A stretch of DNA of 64,000 bases, taken from positions 40,949 through 104,948 of the forward strand of contig DJRP01000032.1 of assembly GCA_002437815.1 (NCBI GenBank), given 5' to 3'. Numbering within the stretch: the stretch's first letter is position 1; every line of letters starts with the position of its first letter. Under the pieces are notes generated by a model. The model saw only the letters and a program-made list of their open reading frames with translations. It had not been told where the DNA came from and made no database searches. This stretch comes from Collinsella sp. UBA6357 (GTDB taxonomy: Bacteria; Actinomycetota; Coriobacteriia; Coriobacteriales; Coriobacteriaceae). The position numbers and the translations under genes were made by a program. Positions 44,405-53,242 of this stretch are shown in pieces.

Positions 44405-44556
44405 TTATCCTTACCTGCCGGGGCGCATCGTCCGATCTGCGATACGCCTATCCCCGACAAAGGAATTACGGTTACTGGTACAGCCGGGGCCTTGCACCCC
44501 GATTCTCCCGAATGCGCCGGCAATCAGCACATTCGTGCGTCTCCGCACCACCATCT
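44405..44556 (-). promoter_or_regulatory. Probable cobalamin riboswitch
   Basis: On the minus strand, 83-234 bases before the surface-protein start, the core reads GGGAGAATCGGGGTGCAAGG, CCCCGGCTGTACCAGTAACC and GTAATTCC, matching the conserved GGGAA/GGTG/GCTGT-CC-GTAA region of the cobalamin riboswitch. Upstream is a GGTGCGGAGACGCAC stem. Downstream lies CGGACGATG...GGCAGG in the place of the B12-box region. The rest of the gene-free stretch 44323-44694 holds a terminator and a short hairpin. It would turn down the DUF4430 genes when cobalamin is plentiful. Confidence 0.75.
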
Positions 44557-44594
44557 AGGCCATTGATTAATTCAGTCGATATGGTACCACGCAA

Positions 44595-44622
44595 AAGGAC
44601 CCCGCACATCTGCAGGGTCCTT
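44595..44622 (-). terminator. Terminator of the UbiB-family kinase operon
   Basis: On the minus strand AAGGACCC pairs with GGGTCCTT around a 12-base loop, followed by TTGCG. It lies 73 bases past the kinase gene. Confidence 0.65.
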
Positions 44623-44694
44623 GGCAAAAGCTATGACCAGCCATAGAAAAAGAAAGATAGCAACCTCCATCGGAACGCTATCTCAGAAAGCCGT

Positions 44695-46458
44695 TTAATG
44701 CCTGCGTCCGTGACTGTTGAGCCAAATCTCGCGACCCAGCAACAGCGCCAGCACCAAAGCGCTCATATAACCCAAAAACCCGATCACCGGAACACCAACG
44801 ATAACCGGCTCGATACGGGCGTAATAAACGACCGACGATCCGATAAACAACCCCGCGATGACGATAGCCATCGACATGCGGTCGACGATACCGCCAAGTT
44901 GACGCAGTGCCTTGTCGGAACTCATGATCTGCGTGTTGACCTTAAGCTGGCCGCGTGTGAGCATGCGCGAAGCCAGTCCTAGGTATTCGGCGGCCTCAAG
45001 CGACCCCTTAGCGGCGCGATAACTACTGGCAGCCAGATCATGCGACATCTCGCGGACACGCTCGAAGGTGCTCTTCTCGTTTTTGATATGCGCCTGGATG
45101 ATTTCGATCATGTTGACCTCGGGCATGTACTCGGTGAGCAGCCCCTCAAGCGTCAACAGGCCGCGTGCGAACATGGTGACCACGCTCGGCAGCTCCACAT
45201 CGTTCTTGCGCGCCAGATTGAGCAGCGACGTCAAGAACGCGCCGATATCAAGATCCTTAAGGTTGAGCCCGGCAAAATCGGCGACGATGAAATCAAGGTC
45301 GTTCAAAAAGGCAGAATGATCAAGCTCCGCCGAATCACCGCGCGAAACGGCAAAGCGCATGAGCGAATCTTTGAGCTTGGGCACATCGCCCTCGGCGACC
45401 GAAAAGATCATGTCCTTGACGATAGCGCGGTCGTGGCTCGACATGCGCCCGACCATACCGAGATCGATAAAGTAAACGATTCCATCCTTGAGGATGATGT
45501 TTCCGGCATGGGGATCGGCATGGAAAAAGCCGTCGTCGAGAACCTGCGTCGAGTAGTCCTCGACGATGGCGGCACCGATCTTCTCAAGATCGTAACCGGC
45601 CTCGACCAACAGCTCGGGCTTTCCGATCGAGATGCCATCGATGTAATCCATGACCACAACATGCTCGGTGCACAAATCAAGATACGAGCGCGGGCACGAG
45701 ACGCCGCTCACATTGCGATGGTACTCATAGAAATCGTTGAGGTTGCGCGCCTCGGAAAGAAAATTAGTCTCCTCGCGAAACGACTGCCAGAGCTCCTCAA
45801 CCACACCATGCAGGTCGACGAACTGATCGGTCTTCACGAATTTGGAAACGATGCGCACCACCGAACGGATGATATCGATATCCTGCGCCATGACCTGCTG
45901 GGCACCGGGGCGTTGAACCTTGACGGCAACGTCCTCACCGCTCACCAGACGTGCACGATGGACCTGCGCCAACGAGGCGCTACCCAACGGGTTGGGGTCG
46001 ATCGCATCAAACATCTCGCCCAGACGCTGACCGTACTCCTCCTCAAGGCAGCGAAGCACCACCTCGTAGGGAACGGGCTCGACATCGGAGCGCAGGCGCC
46101 GCAGCTCGTCACAAAAGCGCTGGGGCAAGATCTCCGAGCGGTTGGCCAGGATCTGCCCCATCTTGACGAACATGGGGCCAAGCTCCTCGAGCAGACGCCG
46201 CAGGCGAACCGGCGTAAGGTTATCCCACACGCGGTACTTTTTAACCAAGCGTACGATCTGCCCGATACGCTCACGGCGCCCAGCGGGCGTGAGCTGGTAC
46301 TCCTCGTCGGGGGCCATGGTCTCGGGCTCATCGGGAACCATGTCGACGGCACGTGGCTGCTTTCGGCTCGAAGAGACGTCGGCCTCGACCTCGTCGACGA
46401 CCGACGCCTCATCATCCAAAGCATCCAAATTGTTGTGATCAGTGGTGGAATCTGCCAT
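44695..46458 (-). CDS. AarF/UbiB-family (ABC1) atypical kinase
   Basis: 587 residues. The kinase-like core shows the ATP-site VAVKVQRPG near 175, catalytic HADPHAGNI near 320 and FIDLGMVG near 335, plus the Ala/Gly-type KxGQ motif (FVKMGQILANR near 95). Two membrane helices end the protein (AIVIAGLFIGSSVVY and a second). These proteins support quinone and isoprenoid-lipid metabolism, often as ATPases. The gene follows a phasin-like gene by 8 bases, an arrangement seen in other actinobacteria, so the pair likely acts together at the membrane. Confidence 0.88.
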   Translation of the reverse strand: MADSTTDHNNLDALDDEASVVDEVEADVSSSRKQPRAVDMVPDEPETMAPDEEYQLTPAGRRERIGQIVRLVKKYRVWDNLTPVRLRRLLEELGPMFVKMGQILANRSEILPQRFCDELRRLRSDVEPVPYEVVLRCLEEEYGQRLGEMFDAIDPNPLGSASLAQVHRARLVSGEDVAVKVQRPGAQQVMAQDIDIIRSVVRIVSKFVKTDQFVDLHGVVEELWQSFREETNFLSEARNLNDFYEYHRNVSGVSCPRSYLDLCTEHVVVMDYIDGISIGKPELLVEAGYDLEKIGAAIVEDYSTQVLDDGFFHADPHAGNIILKDGIVYFIDLGMVGRMSSHDRAIVKDMIFSVAEGDVPKLKDSLMRFAVSRGDSAELDHSAFLNDLDFIVADFAGLNLKDLDIGAFLTSLLNLARKNDVELPSVVTMFARGLLTLEGLLTEYMPEVNMIEIIQAHIKNEKSTFERVREMSHDLAASSYRAAKGSLEAAEYLGLASRMLTRGQLKVNTQIMSSDKALRQLGGIVDRMSMAIVIAGLFIGSSVVYYARIEPVIVGVPVIGFLGYMSALVLALLLGREIWLNSHGRRH

Positions 46459-46466
46459 CTGCTCTG

Positions 46467-46883
46467 CTACTCGGCCTCGTCCGCATCCTCGACATCGTCG
46501 GGCTCCACAGATTCGACGGGAACGGACGTGACATTATCCTCGACAGAATCCACCAGGTCGCGCACATGAGCCAAGAAAGCAGTGCGCTCCGGAGCGCTCA
46601 TGATGCGCACGCGTGCCAAGATGAGCTCGTCAAGCACGCGCTGAGCAGCTGTCTCGCCCTGCGTTCCCAGGCGCTCGGTAAGGTCGGAGATGGTGCCGCC
46701 GGCCTGCTCGAACATATCCGAGACGCTACGTGCGATATCGGGCGTGGCGTTATCATGACGCACCTGCTCGCCCTTGGCGCTCAGATCGTCGAGAACCTTC
46801 TTGCTGCCCTCGACGGCGACGGCCGCTGCGCCGAAACCGACATTGATGGCGCCGTTGACCAGTTGATCAAGTTTCAAAGCCAT
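46467..46883 (-). CDS. Phasin-like small helical protein
   Basis: 138 residues, nearly all amphipathic helix (LNVGFGAAAVAVEGS-type start, then a long coiled segment), with an acidic tail (ESVEPDDVEDADEAE). It resembles the phasin-like proteins encoded next to AarF/UbiB kinases. No storage-granule genes are in the window, so it probably acts as a membrane-surface partner of the kinase. The start at 46883 follows GGGAG. Confidence 0.7.
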   Translation of the reverse strand: MALKLDQLVNGAINVGFGAAAVAVEGSKKVLDDLSAKGEQVRHDNATPDIARSVSDMFEQAGGTISDLTERLGTQGETAAQRVLDELILARVRIMSAPERTAFLAHVRDLVDSVEDNVTSVPVESVEPDDVEDADEAE

Positions 46884-46942
46884 AATGACTCCCATTCTTT
46901 CGAAAGAAACGTTGCAGTCTATGTACCCAAATTTCGCCGACG

Positions 46943-48466
46943 CTAGCGCAGGTTGTCGCTCATCGCAAAACCGTTCTTCATGGAACAGCTCGTGGTGTAG
47001 AGGACCTTACCCAGCAACGCGTCGGTCTCGACACGCACCTGCTCGCACAGGGTCTCGTTGGCCTGGGCCAGCTTTGCCGGCACCAAAGACTCGTCAAGAC
47101 CGGCAACTACGGTATCCGTATCGTGGAGCATACGGTGCGCCATGCCACCGATCTTTTCTTGATAATCCTCAATCGCACGGCTGCAATCATGGAAGCGCGC
47201 ATCGGCGATGACGCCGATGATGCGGTTTGCCCAGTAAAAGTTCTCGGACGTCACGCGCGCCTCGGTACCCTCGAGATAGGCAGGCATGGTGTCGACGTTG
47301 GCGTAAAGCGGCACCAGCGCGTTGAACGGGTTGGAGCCGAAGGCCATCCACTGCACGGCACGGAAGGCCGGAGCGGCGTAGGGACGCAGCTGCAGAACGG
47401 CAAGCTGGCTGTTGCGGTTGATTCCGATAGGGCGATAGGCACCACGCGTAGCGGACGTGCCCTTGGACCCGTAGCAGTCGAACTCCGTACCTTGGTAATG
47501 GCTCGAAAGCACATACTTGACATCCTCGATGGTGAGCTTGCGCTCGGGCACACGGCTCCAAGGGATATCATCGCTCTCGGGAGTATAGTCGGCATCCGGA
47601 CCGTCCCAGACATCGCTGGGATTGAGGCAGCGCTGCATGTACCAGGCACGCGGCGTGTTGTAGACATGGTCGCTGTCGCTGTGGGAACCAAAGGCCTCGC
47701 GCGGGTTGAAGACACTCGCGGGATGAGCGGGATCGGCGCCCAGCGTAAGGTCCAGATGCCACTCGGTCATCCAGGAACGCAAGTCGGCAGAGCACATGTG
47801 CTCGCGTTGCTCGCCCTCGGCGTCGTCCAAATCAAAGCTGTCGATTCCCAGTTGGTTGGGCATGGTCACATAGGAATCGTCGGGCACGCGCTTGGCGATC
47901 CAGTGATGGCCGCCGATCGTCTCAAGCCACCAGATCTCATCAACATCGGAAAACGCGATGCCGTTGTTCTCAAACGTACCGTAGCGCTCGAGCAGCTCGC
48001 CCAAAATGCGAACGCCGTCGCGTGCCGATTTGGCATACGGCAGCACGACCGTGACCAGGTCCTCTTCGCTCAGGCCACCAGGTTGCTCGGCGACATAGCC
48101 TGGCTCGCCCTCCTTACCCTTGCCGGGCACGTACTCGACCAGCGGGTCGGCACCGCGCACGCGCTCATTGGTGGTGATGGTCTCGGTCGCGGACATGCCG
48201 ACATTAAGCTCGTTGAAGCCGGCCTCGGCCCAGATGCCGTGGCCGGGCAGCACGTCGGGGACGCTCGTGTAGCGCAGCGGGTTGTCGGGCAGCTCGAAGG
48301 TCAGATGCCCCAAGACGCTGGTATAGGTACGCGGTTGATCCTCGGGCCGCACAACGCACATACGCTTGGGCTCGAACACGCCGTTGGGAGAGTCTTCGTT
48401 GCGGGCAACGATCGTCGAGCCATCGTAGCTGGCGTTTTTACCGATCAGGATAGTGGTGCAGGGCAT
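46943..48466 (-). CDS. C69-family dipeptidase (PepD type)
   Basis: 507 residues. This N-terminal-nucleophile hydrolase starts MPCTTILIGKNASYDGSTIVARNED; the Cys at position 3 should become the N-terminal nucleophile after removal of two residues. The region TSVLGHLTFELPDNP and the conserved NEDS support the family. No signal peptide precedes the Cys, so it is cytoplasmic. It cleaves a broad set of dipeptides. The start follows AAGGAG; the frame is open 90 bases upstream but the nucleophile requires this start. Confidence 0.9.
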   Translation of the reverse strand: MPCTTILIGKNASYDGSTIVARNEDSPNGVFEPKRMCVVRPEDQPRTYTSVLGHLTFELPDNPLRYTSVPDVLPGHGIWAEAGFNELNVGMSATETITTNERVRGADPLVEYVPGKGKEGEPGYVAEQPGGLSEEDLVTVVLPYAKSARDGVRILGELLERYGTFENNGIAFSDVDEIWWLETIGGHHWIAKRVPDDSYVTMPNQLGIDSFDLDDAEGEQREHMCSADLRSWMTEWHLDLTLGADPAHPASVFNPREAFGSHSDSDHVYNTPRAWYMQRCLNPSDVWDGPDADYTPESDDIPWSRVPERKLTIEDVKYVLSSHYQGTEFDCYGSKGTSATRGAYRPIGINRNSQLAVLQLRPYAAPAFRAVQWMAFGSNPFNALVPLYANVDTMPAYLEGTEARVTSENFYWANRIIGVIADARFHDCSRAIEDYQEKIGGMAHRMLHDTDTVVAGLDESLVPAKLAQANETLCEQVRVETDALLGKVLYTTSCSMKNGFAMSDNLR

Positions 48467-48562
48467 GTGCTCGCTCCTTATCAACGGGACGAAGGTTTGA
48501 ACGCATTCCAGTGTATCGCTTACGGTTGTCCGGCGGGAGCCCGACCGACGGCGCAAGATAGT

Positions 48563-49423
48563 CTAGTGTTGAGCGATCGCCCGCTCCGCCGCCTCGATCA
48601 CGTGTCTGGCAAGCACGGCCGTGGTCACGGCGCCCACGCCGCCCGGCACCGGAGTTATCGCATCAACGATCGACTCCGCCGCATCAAAGTCGACGTCACC
48701 CACCAGCTTGCCGGCTTGATCATCCCAGTTGATACCGACATCGATCACGGTCTGGCCGGAGCGAAATGCATCGGATCCCAACGTTCGGGCGCGACCGACC
48801 GCCGCAACGACGATATCGGCCGCGCGGCACTCGGCAGCAAGATCGCGCGTATGGGTATGGCAGATGGTCACGGTGGCGTTGCGCGCTGTGAGCATGGCCG
48901 CCACGGGACGACCGATGACAAGCGAGCGTCCCACCACGACAACCTTGGCCCCATCAAGCGCAGCCCCGTAATGATCGAGGATGGCAAGCACGGCCTCGGC
49001 GGTGCAGGGAGCAAATCCCGATCCCCGACCCGAGAGCGTCGTCAACAGGGATGCCGGCGTCATGCTGTCCACGTCTTTTGCCGGATTGAGTGCGGCCGCG
49101 GCGGCATCCTCGTCAAGCTTGGCGGGAAGCGGGCGGAACATCAGGCAGCCGTGAATGTTCGCATCGGCGTTGATATCGTCGATCGCGTCCATCAGCTGCG
49201 TCTGCGTAGCGTCTGCCGGCAGCAGGATCCGTTGCGCCTCGATACCGACCTTCTCGCAGCGTTTGAGCGCACCCCGCTCATAGGACAGATCATCATCGCG
49301 CTCGCCCACGCGCAGGATCGCCAGCGTAGGTACCACACCGGAAGCGCGAAGCGCTGCGGCTCGCGCCGCAAGCACTTCGGTCATTGCGCGCGCGACCGGG
49401 GCTCCCTTTAACAATTGGGCCAT
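48563..49423 (-). CDS. folD: FolD-type methylenetetrahydrofolate dehydrogenase lacking cyclohydrolase residues
   Basis: 286 residues. The Rossmann site VVVVGRSLVIGRPVA near 155 and the end segment ITPVPGGVGAVTTAVL near 255 mark it as FolD. By alignment with E. coli FolD, the Y-x3-K motif (YVASK) reads YERGA, so the catalytic Lys54 position is Ala, and the Gln98 position (VQLPLP) reads MFRPLP, so Gln is replaced by Phe. The Asp of DVDxx is kept. Loss of Lys and Gln is expected to spare dehydrogenase but not cyclohydrolase activity. It is 2 bases downstream of fchA, which probably supplies the missing step. Confidence 0.85.
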   Translation of the reverse strand: MAQLLKGAPVARAMTEVLAARAAALRASGVVPTLAILRVGERDDDLSYERGALKRCEKVGIEAQRILLPADATQTQLMDAIDDINADANIHGCLMFRPLPAKLDEDAAAAALNPAKDVDSMTPASLLTTLSGRGSGFAPCTAEAVLAILDHYGAALDGAKVVVVGRSLVIGRPVAAMLTARNATVTICHTHTRDLAAECRAADIVVAAVGRARTLGSDAFRSGQTVIDVGINWDDQAGKLVGDVDFDAAESIVDAITPVPGGVGAVTTAVLARHVIEAAERAIAQH

Positions 49424-49425
49424 GC

Positions 49426-50058
49426 CTATCCCCTCTTTCTCGCGGCATCGGCGGCGCGCTGCGCAAGCGCATCGGCACGCGGCAGCCAGGTATCGAGCAG
49501 CTTGTCACATTCCCGCTCGAGTTCGTCGGCGCGGGTACGGTCCTTCATGCACGTCGTGTTGGCAAAGAGCGTGAGGCTCGCCCCCTGCATGGCGGCACGA
49601 CAGAAAACAGCGCCGCACGCCACGTCGGAAAGCAGCTGGCGCGAGCCCTTGTCGGCCATTTCCTCGAGAAGAGCCAAAGCGCGAGCCGTGGCACACATAA
49701 TGCGATACGGCGGCATTGCAGCCTCGCGCAAGGCATCTTGGATAGCATCGGAACGAGACGGGTTATCGCGCGCGATCCCGTAGGCGGCCGAAACGGTACC
49801 GTACGCGGCAACGTCCTCGGCGACCAAATCAACGAGCTCCTGAGCGATGACGTCTGCCTCGTCGATCGCACGCCGCAAATCATCGGCATAGTCGATCAGC
49901 TTAGGGTTCGTTGCGCCGTAACGGGCGACCATCGCGCACAGCGATGCCCCCAGCGCCCCCACATAGGCACTCGCGCTACCGCCGCCGGGAACCGGCTCGC
50001 GTGCCGCAAGGGCCGCGGCAAACCCGCGGCATGTCTTATCCATCATCTCTTTGGTCAT
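49426..50058 (-). CDS. fchA: FchA-type methenyl-THF cyclohydrolase/formiminotransferase-cyclodeaminase
   Basis: 210 residues, all helical. EPVPGGGSASAYVGALGASL near 22 is the family hallmark. The family includes the cyclodeaminase half of FTCD and the clostridial methenyl-THF cyclohydrolase FchA. Next to a FolD that has lost its cyclohydrolase residues, and with fhs elsewhere in the window, the second role fits best. No formiminotransferase or histidine-degradation gene is adjacent. The start at 50058 follows GAGGTG. Confidence 0.88.
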   Translation of the reverse strand: MTKEMMDKTCRGFAAALAAREPVPGGGSASAYVGALGASLCAMVARYGATNPKLIDYADDLRRAIDEADVIAQELVDLVAEDVAAYGTVSAAYGIARDNPSRSDAIQDALREAAMPPYRIMCATARALALLEEMADKGSRQLLSDVACGAVFCRAAMQGASLTLFANTTCMKDRTRADELERECDKLLDTWLPRADALAQRAADAARKRG

Positions 50059-50224
50059 ATGTTGCACCTCACCGGCGCTGCGGGCAGCCCGCCGCGCCGA
50101 GTCGTTCGTTTTTATCGCAGCTAAGTCTAGCCCATATGGTTATAGCTGTCCGACATGGCCGTCATCACCAAATGCAATCGCCAACCATAGCCGCCAACTA
50201 CCCACAAGCTACAAGTTCAAGAGA

Positions 50225-50746
50225 TCAGTTAGCGATAAAGAAGCTCCTACCGCAATCGTTGCAACGATACTCACGCTTCCCCAGTCGATACATCGCGTTT
50301 CCGGTATACATGCCATTCGTCCCGGCTACTTCGTCGGTAATTATGGCCCGACCAATTGACGAGGAATCGTAGCGTTTGAGAAACGTAACGTTACCCGAAC
50401 CGCACTTGGGACAACAAGTGCCGCCCTTAACGTGATACACCTTCGCTTTTCCAGATTTCGCACGCGGCGCGTCCTGTTGGCGTTTTACGCTCGGAGTTGC
50501 TGGAGCACATTCCTTTTCATGGAAGGGCTTTTGCTGCTCGATTGTATTTTCAGTCCGCGCATTGGGCGCCAATTTGTACAGCACATAGGAAACAACGCAC
50601 AGGACCGCAGCAATGATCGTCTTAGAGTTCGCAGCCACCACATACGTTCCCGATGTAACAGCGTCCGCGAACATCAGGTACATTCCGCCCAGACCAAGGG
50701 CGAGCGAGATAAAAAGCAGCGTGCTCATCCTTTTTGGCGATGACAT
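50225..50746 (-). CDS. Membrane protein with C-terminal zinc ribbon
   Basis: 173 residues. Two hydrophobic helices (near 9-27 and 38-58) are followed by a charged linker and a zinc ribbon formed by CCPKCGSG near 111 and CNDCGRSF near 161. Such two-part proteins are common in Gram-positive bacteria but have no assigned role. The start follows GAGGAG. Its transcript would end convergent with nothing clear, and it is 165 bases upstream of fchA on the same strand. Confidence 0.65.
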   Translation of the reverse strand: MSSPKRMSTLLFISLALGLGGMYLMFADAVTSGTYVVAANSKTIIAAVLCVVSYVLYKLAPNARTENTIEQQKPFHEKECAPATPSVKRQQDAPRAKSGKAKVYHVKGGTCCPKCGSGNVTFLKRYDSSSIGRAIITDEVAGTNGMYTGNAMYRLGKREYRCNDCGRSFFIAN

Positions 50747-51050
50747 TGTGACTCCTCATGACGCAAAGCGCTCCAGATGTTCTTGTCCTTCTGGCACCAA
50801 GGCCGGCAAGTCCCCCGGAACACAACATTACAATTTTTTACACCATAAACGCTGGCGCGGACATGCGAAACGATGACGTGGCGCCAACGTAAAGGTCCGT
50901 GGCATTGTCATCCATTACAAGCTCCCGTTAGAAGTAGATATTTCTTCTAAAAATTAAGCATCGTCGGCAATCGGGTTGTTGTGCAATATATGGGTTAGCA
51001 GTTTATGCCGACTCATGTAACTAGAATGGTTTCAATTCTCGATTCTTTGG
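50747..51050. other. Gene-free stretch before the CDF exporter
   Basis: About 300 bases between divergent genes. AT-rich patches near 50930-51000 could hold promoters, but no ORF, repeat, riboswitch or clear promoter pair was recognised. Confidence 0.5.
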
Positions 51051-52235
51051 ATGGCAAACATGACCACATGGCTTGTTGATAAATTGGCGCCCGTACACGC
51101 CGACGCTGCAACAGACGTGACGCTGCGTACGCGCGCCGGTTTTTCCGCCAGTCTGATCTGCATTGCGCTCAATGTGCTGCTGTGTCTGGGCAAGGGTATC
51201 GTCGGCATTCTGAGCGGTTCGGTCTCGATCGTGGCCGATGCCGTCAACAACCTATCCGATGCCTCGAGTAACATCGTGAGCCTGCTCGGATTCCGTCTTG
51301 CCGCGCGACCCGCCGACGAGGGCCATCCATATGGCCACGGCCGCTACGAATACCTGGCGGGCCTTGTGGTTGCCGTGCTTGTATGCGCCGTCGGCATCAA
51401 CCTGGTCCTGGAGTCCGTCGGAAAGATCGTAGACCCCTCTCCCACTGAATATAACCTTATCGCAGCTGAGGTTCTCATCGCCTCGATGCTCGTTAAGCTT
51501 TGGATGGCGGCATTTAACCGCAAGCTCGGACACCGCATCGGATCCGAGACGCTTATCGCCACCGCCGCCGATTCAAAGAACGATGTCCTCACCACCGGCG
51601 CCGTCCTTGTCGCTGCCGCCATTTCGCAGATAGCAGGTATCGACCTCGATGGCTGGGCTGGCCTTGGCGTGGGCCTCTTTGTGTGTATCAGCGGGTTGGG
51701 CCTGATTCGCGATGCCGTGAGCCCGCTTTTGGGCCAAGCCCCCAGTCCCGAACTGGTCGAGGCGATACAGAACAAGATTATGGGCTACCCCGATGTTTTG
51801 GGGACACATGATCTGATGGTACACGATTACGGCCCGGGCCGTCAGTTCGCGAGCGCACACGTCGAGATGCCCGGAGAGGGAGATGCCTTTGAGCATCATG
51901 AGATCCTCGATGCCATAGAGCGCGATATCAAGCAGGAGATGGGCATTCAAATCACCCTACATTGCGACCCTATCGTCACTACGGGAGACGACCTGCGTGC
52001 GTGGATCGAAAACGGCGTGGCGGGCATCGATCCCGCGCTTTCGATCCACGACCTGCACCGGCAGAAAGGCTTTGTCTCGTTTGACCTGGTGCGTCCCGAT
52101 CACTTTAACCTCAGCGATGCCGAGCTCTTACGTCGTGTGACCGATATCGTGCAAAAACGCTACCCCGGGCTCTCGTGCGTCGTCACGTTCGACTCGGGCT
52201 TCAGCTCGCCCGAACGCCCCGCCGAGCACCTGTAA
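51051..52235 (+). CDS. Cation diffusion facilitator (CDF) metal exporter
   Basis: 394 residues, six membrane helices then a cytoplasmic domain and a C-terminal extension of about 90 residues. The membrane metal site is formed by VADAVNNLSDAS near 65 and TAADSKNDVLTT near 178. The expected zinc pattern is D-x3-D with H-x3-D; here it reads N-x3-D with D-x3-D, which resembles manganese-type CDFs. EGHPYGHGRYEY near 88 is the usual loop. It exports metal in exchange for protons. The ribosome site is weak, so the start could be ATG 51060. A hairpin repeat overlaps its stop codon. Confidence 0.88.
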   Translation: MANMTTWLVDKLAPVHADAATDVTLRTRAGFSASLICIALNVLLCLGKGIVGILSGSVSIVADAVNNLSDASSNIVSLLGFRLAARPADEGHPYGHGRYEYLAGLVVAVLVCAVGINLVLESVGKIVDPSPTEYNLIAAEVLIASMLVKLWMAAFNRKLGHRIGSETLIATAADSKNDVLTTGAVLVAAAISQIAGIDLDGWAGLGVGLFVCISGLGLIRDAVSPLLGQAPSPELVEAIQNKIMGYPDVLGTHDLMVHDYGPGRQFASAHVEMPGEGDAFEHHEILDAIERDIKQEMGIQITLHCDPIVTTGDDLRAWIENGVAGIDPALSIHDLHRQKGFVSFDLVRPDHFNLSDAELLRRVTDIVQKRYPGLSCVVTFDSGFSSPERPAEHL

Positions 52236-52319
52236 CCTGCAATTGGGGACGTAGCAAAACAGCAGGCCCGCGTGTGAAAACGCGGGCCTGCTGTTTTGCT
52301 ACGTCCCCAATTGCAGGTT
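52234..52319. repeat. Hairpin repeat, copy 3 (40-bp perfect arms)
   Basis: Arms 52234-52273 and 52280-52319 pair perfectly around GTGAAA. The core GGGGACGTAGCAAAACAGCA is identical to copies at 10.5 and 17.3 kb; here the arms are extended by a GC-rich tip. It overlaps the last bases of the CDF gene and the last codons of the opposing gene, so it is fused into two gene ends. Confidence 0.92.
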
Positions 52320-53084
52320 TTGCAAGGCGTTCAAGGCTTCTTGGGCTCGGCTCCCGAGCTCTTGGGCTTTGTTGGCCAGATCGTCGATCACATTGGAGCT
52401 TTCGCCCGTGCTATCCGAAGAGCCTTTCTTGGACAGTTGAACCTCGAGTTTGCCATCGTTGTTGTAATAAATCGATGTGACTACCCAGTTGCTGTCAATC
52501 AAGGGCGTGGACCCGTCATTGGTGAGCACGACGGCGCTCGACAGGTCCGCTCCACGCGATTCCAGGAGCTTTTTAGCATTTGACCAATATTGCCCGGGTA
52601 TATCGCTCAGATCCACCTGAGCGGTTTGAGCCGATTCTGTTTGCGTCGCGCCATCGCCACTCGATAAACCGCCTCGGTTGACGATGCCCGAAACAATAGA
52701 AAAGACCACTGACAGCGCGAAGAAGACGGCGAGCACGATGAGGATCTTCTTGATCACGCCACGCGAGCGCGATGATTTCCCGGGCTCCTCATATTGAGGA
52801 ATGGACTGATAATTGCGATACGCCTCGCCGCTATAACGAGCGGAATCCGCATCGTATCGAGGCTGGGCCGCGGCACGCGGCATATACGTAGTCTGCTGAG
52901 GCTGGGGGATCGGATCTTGTGGCAGGCCGCTATAGTCCGTAACGCGCGTAGCTTGATTCCAAGAAGACTCCGAAACGGGCGAGCCATAGCCAGAACCCTC
53001 TGCCACGCGACGCGACGCGTCGGGATCTTCCTGGGTCCGAGAGGAGCCGTAACCGCCCATCACGGTCGTCTTATCTTGGTCCAT
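52299..53084 (-). CDS. Hypothetical single-pass membrane protein
   Basis: 261 residues, no family recognised. Residues 1-110 are polar and rich in Ser, Gln, Tyr and Pro. A basic patch (KSSRSRGVIKK) precedes one membrane helix near 113-133 (ILIVLAVFFALSVVFSIVS), so the N-terminus is inside and the rest outside. The outer part has a small folded domain near 160-215 (VVTSIYYNNDGKLEVQL) and ends in helix. Its last seven codons and its TAG stop lie inside the hairpin repeat at 52234-52319, so the C-terminus (NLQLGT) is repeat-derived. The start follows GGAGAGG. Confidence 0.65.
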   Translation of the reverse strand: MDQDKTTVMGGYGSSRTQEDPDASRRVAEGSGYGSPVSESSWNQATRVTDYSGLPQDPIPQPQQTTYMPRAAAQPRYDADSARYSGEAYRNYQSIPQYEEPGKSSRSRGVIKKILIVLAVFFALSVVFSIVSGIVNRGGLSSGDGATQTESAQTAQVDLSDIPGQYWSNAKKLLESRGADLSSAVVLTNDGSTPLIDSNWVVTSIYYNNDGKLEVQLSKKGSSDSTGESSNVIDDLANKAQELGSRAQEALNALQNLQLGT

Positions 53085-53242
53085 GCGGCGAATCCTCTCC
53101 CTAGCGCATCATGCTTTCAAGCATTCTACCCATGGCCCCATCGGTGCACAGCACGGAGTGGCAACCTCTACAAGACGACCCCATGCTGTATGAGGAAGCA
53201 CAAGGGCACTAAGGCATGCCCGTACAAACATTTCGGATCTAG

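Noticed and set aside
44657..44685. Small hairpin AGATAGC...GCTATCT between the kinase gene and the riboswitch
   Set aside because: The stem is short with a long loop and no T-run, so neither terminator nor RNA gene can be supported.
50747..51050. Manganese (yybP-ykoY) riboswitch before the CDF gene
   Set aside because: The conserved loop sequences of that riboswitch were not found on either strand.
10525..52319. The three hairpin repeats as a CRISPR-like or integron array
   Set aside because: The copies are tens of kilobases apart, each palindromic over 33-40 bp, with no spacers or cas/integrase genes.
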